Shown: positions 1 through 4,561 of the stretch, in pieces
Numbering within the stretch: the first letter of the stretch is position 1
Layout: every line of letters starts with the position of its first letter
From: JARRQB01 sp965368585
GTDB taxonomy: Bacteria; Pseudomonadota; Gammaproteobacteria; Chromatiales; Chromatiaceae
Reading direction: 5' to 3'
NCBI GenBank assembly: GCA_965368585.1
Contig: CBDUNM010000215.1
Span: 1-6,538 of the forward strand
Length of the DNA stretch: 6,538 nucleotides
Notes under the pieces: generated by a model
The model's database searches: none
The model's input: only the letters and a program-made list of their open reading frames with translations
Told to the model about the DNA's origin: nothing
Translations under genes and position numbers: made by a program

Positions 1-343
1 TCTTGTCCGATGTATTTCGAAGTTCTGCCGTCTCCTGTTCGACCTTACCGCGCAGCTGGTCCAGTTTCTGACTCACGGCCTCGACCACGCTGTCGCCGAT
101 CTCTTCGACCTCTTTCACCAGGCTCTTCAGGCCTTGCCGCGCCTGTATTTCAGTAACGCCTTTGGCGGTCGTTGCGATCTTATCGGTCACCGTGCTCAAA
201 CCGTCACGCACTTCCGTCAGAAAAAAGTCGCCGACCTTCTCGACCTCTTTTATCACCGTCGACGCGGTCGCCATCACTGTATCGGCGATGCCGCTCTTTT
301 TACCCGTGGCTTGGTCCTTAGACGATTTCTTACCTTTAGCCAT
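1..343 (-). CDS. Amphipathic, Lys/Glu-rich helical protein (phasin-like?), N-terminal 114 residues, cut by the left edge
   Basis: The frame is open from an ATG at 343 down to base 1, so the C-terminus lies outside the window. The start MAKGKKSSKDQATGKKSG is a basic, disordered-looking tail. It is followed by low-complexity amphipathic helix with no Cys, Trp or Pro in the visible part. Two segments look duplicated: residues 30-60 (beginning VIKEVEKVGDFF) and 75-105 (beginning LVKEVEEIGDSV), 45 residues apart, with the DNA still similar. I see no signal peptide or membrane segment, so it is probably cytoplasmic. Composition and helical pattern resemble phasins (polyhydroxyalkanoate granule proteins) or other surface-coating helical proteins, but no diagnostic motif is visible and the family is not certain. 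The start at 343 has a weak GGGGA 8 nt upstream. An in-frame ATG at 376 would add 11 residues (MKKPITTGDKA), but its AGGAGG directly abuts the ATG, which is too close for normal initiation. Confidence 0.75.
   Translation of the reverse strand, partial: MAKGKKSSKDQATGKKSGIADTVMATASTVIKEVEKVGDFFLTEVRDGLSTVTDKIATTAKGVTEIQARQGLKSLVKEVEEIGDSVVEAVSQKLDQLRGKVEQETAELRNTSDK
92..250. repeat. Direct repeat of 24 nt inside the helical protein gene
   Basis: Bases 92-115 and 227-250 match at 21 of 24 positions (both begin GTCGCCGA and end TCGACCTCTTT). On the coding strand they encode KEVEEIGD and KEVEKVGD. They are the DNA trace of an internal duplication of a helical unit of about 45 residues. Confidence 0.6.
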
Positions 344-502
344 AGCTTTGTCCCCGGTAGTTATCGGTTTTTTCATCCTCCTAACTATAGGTTGCCGATT
401 TTATTGCGTAAACATAGAGATAGACGATTTCTTGATCTATAACGAAAACCCGTCGAGGCAAAAGCACGGAGGTGGAGTTGACGAACCGGGGATAACCTCA
501 AT
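344..502. other. Intergenic region between two minus-strand genes
   Basis: This 159-bp gap separates the end of the prodomain-like gene (stop at 503-505) from the start of the helical protein gene. It is more AT-rich than its surroundings and contains the candidate promoter at 384-412. I see no clear hairpin with a T-run that would end the upstream gene, so the two genes may be partly co-transcribed, although the promoter suggests separate control. Confidence 0.5.
384..412 (-). promoter_or_regulatory. Candidate sigma-70-type promoter for the helical protein gene
   Basis: Read on the minus strand, TTTACG (bases 412-407, 4 of 6 matches to TTGACA) and TATAGT (bases 389-384, 5 of 6 matches to TATAAT) are separated by exactly 17 nt. 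Transcription would start near 376-378. That leaves a leader of about 33 nt before the ATG at 343 and would make the ATG at 376 essentially leaderless, which favours 343 as the start. The call rests on sequence pattern only. Confidence 0.4.
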
Positions 503-970
503 TCAACCCCGCTCAAGCGGGCGCTCGCGACGCTGCACCTGCATCAGTAACTGCGGGTCTGCGCTTACAACGTCCGCGAGCGCCCGCAACTGCTGCAAGA
601 CACTCAGGGCGGTACAAGGGCTTTGATCCGCCGCCGCAATCCAGGCGGTGTTGGGCGCCCAGTGCGGAGCATTGACGACGACGAGCTGGGCCATACCTAT
701 CCGCTCGATGATCGAGTCGGCCGCTATGCCCTCTGCGCATCGCACAAAGACTTTACCCGTGGCGACTGCCGGGACAGTACCTGCGTGCTGCCGATATACC
801 GGACAACACGAGCTGTCGTATTCAGCGGCATCGATCACGCGAAAGAGCTCGGCGTCTACAGAATCGGGTCTGGCGACGACGGCAAGGTCACGTTGCCAAA
901 CCACCGGGTGCGACTGCTCGCCTTGCAGAAGTTGCTCGGGACACAAGGAAAATGGCTGGGCTGTACGCAT
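503..970 (-). CDS. Stand-alone subtilase-prodomain-like protein, divergent from the S8 protease
   Basis: This is a protein of about 155 residues with no signal peptide or membrane segment. It aligns by eye with residues 24-185 of the S8 protease next door. Shared landmarks, in order, are: DLAVVARPD against DLMVVRTRD; PVYR against PLFR; KVFVRCAEGIAADSIIERIG against NLFVQFDNDLSATACKRLLK; APNTAWIAA against AYNAYFLAL; and LQQLRALADVVSADPQLL against ARQLLDLDEVALCHPELV. In the protease this region precedes the catalytic domain and has the pattern of a subtilase propeptide ending in a hydrophobic xxPxL strand. No catalytic domain follows here. Known free-standing propeptide homologues (inhibitor family I9) inhibit or help fold their protease, so a similar role is plausible but inferred. 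The start is uncertain: ATG at 970 is used, and an in-frame TTG at 997 adds nine residues. Neither has a good ribosome site. A CC pair (SSCCPVYR) has no obvious role. Confidence 0.7.
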   Translation of the reverse strand: MRTAQPFSLCPEQLLQGEQSHPVVWQRDLAVVARPDSVDAELFRVIDAAEYDSSCCPVYRQHAGTVPAVATGKVFVRCAEGIAADSIIERIGMAQLVVVNAPHWAPNTAWIAAADQSPCTALSVLQQLRALADVVSADPQLLMQVQRRERPLERG

Positions 971-1106
971 ATCGACACTATAGACAAACGCGCGCAATTG
1001 ATCCGAGCATTAGCTCGTCGAGCGGAAAACAGATATAGATTTCCATTACGCCGCACCTTTCAGGGCCTATATTTAGGGTCAACTGACGCGTGCGGGAGAC
1101 GGTACT
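971..1106. promoter_or_regulatory. Shared divergent control region of the prodomain-like gene and the S8 protease
   Basis: This 136-bp region (109 bp if the minus-strand gene starts at TTG 997) separates two genes read outward in opposite directions, so both promoters should lie here or overlap the gene starts. AT-rich patches at 1031-1046 and 1068-1075 stand out. TATATT at 1068-1073 is a possible plus-strand -10 box, but no convincing -35 sits 16-18 nt upstream. On the minus strand, TATATC near 1038-1033 is an equally weak candidate. I see no clear operator palindrome. Confidence 0.35.
1094..1098 (+). promoter_or_regulatory. Ribosome binding site of the S8 protease gene
   Basis: GGGAG lies 8 nt upstream of the ATG at 1107, a normal Shine-Dalgarno spacing. 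It supports that start over any internal ATG. Confidence 0.6.
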
Positions 1107-3098
1107 ATGCCCAATACCTTTTATTATCGGTACGGCGGGAAAAGAGGGCCGCGACAAACGGTAAAACTCAGCTCCGACCTGATGGTGGTGCGCACCAGGG
1201 ACCGCGGCCGCCTGGTGGACACTCCGCTATCGTCCGACAGCCGTCGCGCCCTGGCCGATACCGTGCCGTTGTTTCGCATCCCCGAGGTCGGCGTCGAAGT
1301 CTGGCAGATACCCAAACAGCGCAACACGCGCAACGTCAGAAACTCCGCCCGCACCCTGTTGGGTACCGAGGACGGTATTCGATTCGCGGGCCGTGGACTG
1401 ATGACCCCGGATGGTGAGCCCATCGTTTACACGGAAAATCTGTTCGTCCAGTTCGACAACGACCTCAGCGCGACGGCCTGCAAACGGCTGCTAAAGGCGC
1501 ATGGGCTGGAAATCAAGCGTTCGCTGCACTACGCGTACAATGCCTATTTTCTCGCCCTTCCCGAGGGTAGCGGCCACCGGGTGTTCGAGGCGGCCAGGCA
1601 ATTACTGGATCTCGACGAAGTCGCGCTGTGCCACCCGGAACTGGTGCGGGAACTGTCGAAGAAAGCGGCGTTTCCCCAACAATGGCATTTAAAAGCCACC
1701 CAGATAAACGGTACCCGCGTCAACCAGCATGCAAACGTCGAAGCCGCATGGTCGCTGAGCAAGGGCGACGGCGTCATCATTGCGGTGATCGACGACGGTC
1801 TGGACATGACTCACGAGGAATTCGTCGGCGCCGGGAAGATCGTTGCGCCGCGCGACACTACCGGCGGCGACAACGACCCCACTCCACGTGGCGGCGACTC
1901 GCACGGCACCGCTTGCGCCGGCGTCGCGGCGGCCAACGGCCAGGTCGGCGCCTCGGGTGTTGCGCCACACGCGCGCATCATGCCGATCCGTTTCGTCTCC
2001 AGTTTGGGGTCGCAGGCGGAAGCCGACGCCTTTGTCTGGGCTGCCGACCACGGCGCCGATGTCATTTCGTGCAGCTGGGGGCCGACCGACGGCGCCTGGT
2101 GGGACGATGCGGACCCGCAACACGCGGTGCGCGTACCCCTGCCGGACGCCAGCCGCTTGGCCATCGACTACGCCATCAGCCAAGGCCGCAACGGCAAGGG
2201 CTGCGTCATCACCTGGGCCGCCGGCAACGGCAACGAGCCGGTCGACCACGATGGCTACGCCAGCTACGAAAAAGTGATCGCTATAGCGGCCTGCAACGAC
2301 CGCGGCACCCGCGCGGTATACAGCGACACGGGCAGCGCACTGTGGTGCGCCTTTCCCAGCAACAACTTCGCGCGGCCCGGTCTGCCCGGCCCACTGACGC
2401 CCGGGATCTGGACCACCGACGTGAGCGGCCCCCTGGGCCAGAACCCCGGTGATCCCGAACGCGGCGATGCGGCCGGTCACTATACCAACAGCTTCGGCGG
2501 CACCTCCAGCGCCTGTCCGGGCGCGGCCGGTGTCGCCGCACTGGTGCTGGCGCGCAACCCGGAACTCAATTGGCAGCAGGTCAAAGTTGTGCTCAAGGAA
2601 AGCTGCGACAAAATCGATGCGCAAAACGGCGCCTATGACCAGGAGGGCCATAGTCCGCTGTATGGCTACGGCCGCTTGAACGCGAAACGGGCGGTGGAGC
2701 TGGCGATTCCGCAAATCGTCCGCCACGCGACGTACACGGCCGTTCACCGGACGATGAAAAAGGTGCCCATTCAAGACATGAAGACCGCGCGCATCGAGGT
2801 CATGGTCGGCGACGACCAGGAGATCCACGATATCCGGGTAACGGTGGATATCGAGCACTCCTGGGTGGGCGATCTGACGCTCACGCTGAAATCTCCCGCT
2901 GGGGTAAAGGTCGTGCTGCAGGATCAACTCGGCGCCGAAAAGAAAACCATCAAGCAGACCTACGACCAGGCGAGCGTGCCGCAACTCGCCGACCTGATCG
3001 GTGTGCCGGCGCTGGGCAAATGGACGCTGGAAGTCAGGGACAATGCACGCCGCGACACCGGCGAGATCACCAGCTTTGGTCTGGAACTCGATTTGTGA
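1107..3098 (+). CDS. S8 family serine protease (subtilisin/kexin-like) with prodomain-like N-terminus and P domain, 663 aa
   Basis: This is a complete subtilase with all the catalytic motifs. The Asp is D229 in IIAVIDDGLD, the His H266 in GDSHGTACAG, the oxyanion-hole Asn N374 in WAAGNGN, and the Ser S467 in GGTSSACPGAAG. The serine motif resembles kexin/furin-type enzymes (GTSSAAPLAAG) more than classical subtilisin (GTSMATPH). Residues 1-110 open with YYRYGGKR and have no signal peptide. Residues 110-185 look like a propeptide (LFVQFDNDLSA, then AYNAYFLALPEG, then ALCHPELV). The catalytic domain spans about 205-535. Residues 540-663 form a P (Homo B) domain, recognised by HDIRVTVDIEHSWVGDL, LTLKSPAG and a closing GKWTLEVRDN...GLELDL. 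In kexins the P domain stabilises the protease. Lack of a leader suggests cytoplasmic action or non-Sec export. The divergent neighbour resembles its N-terminal region, a possible inhibitor or chaperone. The reading frame stays open for 29 codons beyond the TGA. Confidence 0.95.
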   Translation: MPNTFYYRYGGKRGPRQTVKLSSDLMVVRTRDRGRLVDTPLSSDSRRALADTVPLFRIPEVGVEVWQIPKQRNTRNVRNSARTLLGTEDGIRFAGRGLMTPDGEPIVYTENLFVQFDNDLSATACKRLLKAHGLEIKRSLHYAYNAYFLALPEGSGHRVFEAARQLLDLDEVALCHPELVRELSKKAAFPQQWHLKATQINGTRVNQHANVEAAWSLSKGDGVIIAVIDDGLDMTHEEFVGAGKIVAPRDTTGGDNDPTPRGGDSHGTACAGVAAANGQVGASGVAPHARIMPIRFVSSLGSQAEADAFVWAADHGADVISCSWGPTDGAWWDDADPQHAVRVPLPDASRLAIDYAISQGRNGKGCVITWAAGNGNEPVDHDGYASYEKVIAIAACNDRGTRAVYSDTGSALWCAFPSNNFARPGLPGPLTPGIWTTDVSGPLGQNPGDPERGDAAGHYTNSFGGTSSACPGAAGVAALVLARNPELNWQQVKVVLKESCDKIDAQNGAYDQEGHSPLYGYGRLNAKRAVELAIPQIVRHATYTAVHRTMKKVPIQDMKTARIEVMVGDDQEIHDIRVTVDIEHSWVGDLTLTLKSPAGVKVVLQDQLGAEKKTIKQTYDQASVPQLADLIGVPALGKWTLEVRDNARRDTGEITSFGLELDL

Positions 3099-3341
3099 TG
3101 CTCGCCGGCACCGAGGCTGGCACTGGTTGCCGAATACTCGCAAGTCGGCGTGCTGTTCGATCGCGATCAGCGCCTGGCGACGCATTGAACCGATCGGTTA
3201 GAGACGCTGCTGCACCGGCCCGACTTCCGCAGGACCTACCGCGCGCCCATTGCGAACGCGAATTGTAAGGTCCAGAGAACGCGGCGGGACCGCTAGCCTG
3301 CACGTTGCGGCAAGCGGCGGCGGACGGCTTGTGCCCTGGGG
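3099..3341 (+). other. Decayed coding-like segment between the protease and the Sel1 fragments
   Basis: This 243-bp stretch has no intact gene. The frame shared by the protease and the downstream Sel1 fragments still looks like former coding sequence. After the protease TGA it reads 29 codons (including LALVAEYSQVGVLFDRDQRL) to a TGA at 3186-3188, then 35 codons (including TDRLETLLHRPDFRRTYRAP) to a TAG at 3294-3296, then 15 codons into the ATG at 3342. Codon third positions are mostly G or C, as in the real genes here, whereas the other frames give arginine- and alanine-rich nonsense. It may be the lost N-terminal part of the Sel1 gene. I see no promoter or terminator in it. Confidence 0.4.
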
Positions 3342-3761
3342 ATGGCGTACAAAGGTGCCGCCACCTCGGACATGAGGGTGGACTCAGCCACAGACTGGTT
3401 CGAGGGTGCGGCCGAGGCGGGACATAAACAAACAATCGCAGAACTGGTGCGCCACCATAAAGGCGGCAATCCCAAGGGGCTGATTGATCTGCGAGCGGCG
3501 CAACGGCTGAACGCAAAGCTCCTTGCCCTACTGCGCGAAGACCCGCGCCGGCACGACGCGTGGCAAGTCGAGCGCTGGCAAGCCGAATACCAAGATACCC
3601 GCAAATTGATCGAACGCGAACAACGCCTCGGAGGCAGCATGGAGCAGCTGCGCCAGGCCGCGCCGAACACGATCGTCACCAGCGCTTCGTCTACGGCCGT
3701 GAACCGCTCGCAGAACGTTCACCAATGGCTCGAGCGCATGCCGGCATTCATCAATGCTTAG
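3342..3761 (+). pseudogene. Sel1-repeat protein, upstream fragment (139 codons, ends at in-frame TAG)
   Basis: The open frame begins MAYKGAATSDMRVDSATDWF and continues EGAAEAGHKQTIAELV. This matches the Sel1-like repeat pattern (LG-xxY...A..WF..AAEAGH...A...L). The ATG therefore falls inside a repeat, and the codons just before it (ALG) complete the motif, so this is probably not the true start. There is also no spaced ribosome site. The middle part is helical and charged (residues 45-100, LNAKLLALLRED, VERWQAEYQDTRKLIEREQR). Sel1 repeats are TPR-like helical pairs used for protein-protein contacts. The stop at 3759-3761 is a TAG after INA, and the same frame resumes with DDADIAANPAMRHD. I read it as part of one gene broken by nonsense mutations. 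An expressed short protein cannot be excluded. Confidence 0.55.
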
Positions 3762-3806
3762 GACGACGCGGACATCGCCGCCAACCCGGCAATGCGACAC
3801 GACTGA

Positions 3807-4331
3807 TATCTGCGGCAAGAGCCGAGCGCGAACGACAAGTCACTGTTGCATCAGCAGTATCGGGTATTGTTGACCCATTTTGGGTCAATCGAAGATCTTC
3901 GCCCAGGCGCGCTGGATGACGACGTTATCGCGCAATTTGAATACGGCCAGGCCTTGCTGAGCAGGCGGCTGGCCGCTGCCATGGAGGGGATCGAACGGGC
4001 CGCGACACGGGGCCACCCCGATGCGCAATACGATTGGGCACAACGCGTTTTCCGCGCTACGGCCAACCCGCCGAATCTGTACGCGACCGCTATACAGCGC
4101 TTGACGGAAGCGGCAGAAAAGGGCCGTGTCGGCGCCATGGTGTTTCTCGCGGGGCGATACGCGCGAGAAGGACGCGGCGGCGTGACGCGAGACCCAGAAA
4201 AAGCGCGGTCGCTGTTTCGGCAAGCGCTGAATGCGACCGACGACGACCGGCTATTCGACGGACAAACAGCCGGCCGGCCAGTCATCATCAAACGGGCATC
4301 GATCGAGCGGCGGGTCAAAGACCTGGATTGA
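3807..4331 (+). pseudogene. Sel1-repeat protein, downstream fragment (C-terminal part)
   Basis: This stretch is in the same frame as the 3342-3761 fragment, from which it is separated by a TAG (3759) and a TGA (3804). It is open from 3807, but only non-ATG codons (CTG 3810, TTG 3846) are available before an internal ATG at 3981, and no ribosome site is visible. The content is clearly protein-like. Residues starting QFEYGQALL, then AMEGIERAATRGHPDAQYDWAQ, then AIQRLTEAAEKGRVGAMVFLAG, then RYAREGRGGVTRDPEKARSL give about three Sel1-like repeats, with the typical AA.xGxxxA helix turn and a G-G-x-x-x-D-P-x-K-A loop. The tail ASIERRVKDLD ends at TGA 4329-4331. If expressed separately from TTG 3846 it would be a 161-residue Sel1-repeat protein. 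Decay of a larger gene seems more likely. Confidence 0.6.
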
Positions 4332-4561
4332 ACCAACGGTGTGGTTGCTCCCATCAAACATCCGCTAACTTGTTGATCTACGTTGTGCCGGCAGAAGGGT
4401 CCCGGACGGTTCGTTCCAAGGGCGTCTATATCGAGGGTGATATCGCGAGCCCCCAGGGAAGGGTTCACGGAGTCCCTTGGCACGAACCGCCCGGGACCCG
4501 CTTGCCACCCGCGCATCGTCTTATGTTCGTTGCGCAACCGCGGGAGTGTTCGATCGCCCGC
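4332..4561. other. Convergent intergenic region holding a long inverted repeat
   Basis: This 230-bp region lies between the end of the plus-strand Sel1 frame and the end of the minus-strand CheR-PAS gene. Apart from the inverted repeat at 4397-4499, it contains a 10-bp palindrome GTTGCGCAAC at 4529-4538 and short GCGGG/CCCGC arms at 4540-4544 and 4557-4561, just past the CheR-PAS stop. None has a following T-run. I see no convincing gene in it. Confidence 0.5.
4397..4499. repeat. Long imperfect inverted repeat (26-nt arms, 51-nt loop)
   Basis: The left arm at 4397-4422 (begins GGGTCCCGG, ends CCAAGGG) and the reverse complement of the right arm at 4474-4499 agree at 24 of 26 positions. The mismatches face left-arm bases 4406 and 4415. 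A further GGCA outside each arm (4390-4393, and its complement at 4503-4506) also pairs after a 3-nt mismatch. The 51-nt loop includes a small inner hairpin (ATATC, six bases, GATAT). The RNA would fold into a strong hairpin from either strand. With no T-run it is not a classical intrinsic terminator. It could be a small non-autonomous mobile element, an interspersed palindromic repeat, or a structured 3'-end protecting convergent transcripts. I see no target-site duplication. Confidence 0.8.

Noticed and set aside
509..521. Short hairpin (CCCGC, TCAA, GCGGG) near the end of the prodomain-like gene
   Set aside because: It is a five-base stem inside the coding sequence with no T-run, so it is probably incidental in GC-rich DNA.
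623..1417. Plus-strand open frame of 264 codons overlapping the prodomain-like gene and the protease start
   Set aside because: The translation is arginine-rich with no family resemblance. It overlaps two better-supported genes and reads as a shadow frame.
1689..3185. Minus-strand open frame of 498 codons opposite the protease
   Set aside because: It lies antisense to a complete protease with all catalytic motifs, and its composition is typical of a GC-rich antisense shadow.
3067..3516. Minus-strand open frame of 149 codons over the decayed region
   Set aside because: The translation is rich in Pro, Ser and Arg with no domain pattern, whereas the opposite plus frame carries Sel1 motifs.
3099..4331. 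Stop-codon recoding (UGA as Trp or selenocysteine, programmed readthrough)
   Set aside because: Both TAG and TGA interrupt the frame, the neighbouring genes end normally at TGA or TAG and use TGG for Trp, and no recoding signal is evident. Nonsense mutations are simpler.
4397..4499. Intrinsic terminator for the convergent genes
   Set aside because: The hairpin is strong, but neither strand has a T-run after it and the loop is 51 nt, so it does not fit a classical terminator.
3851..4537. Minus-strand open frame of 228 codons across the Sel1 fragment and inverted repeat
   Set aside because: It is mostly the antisense of the Sel1 repeats. Its apparently repeated peptides (GPGRFVPR and GTNRPGP) are just the two arms of the inverted repeat translated.
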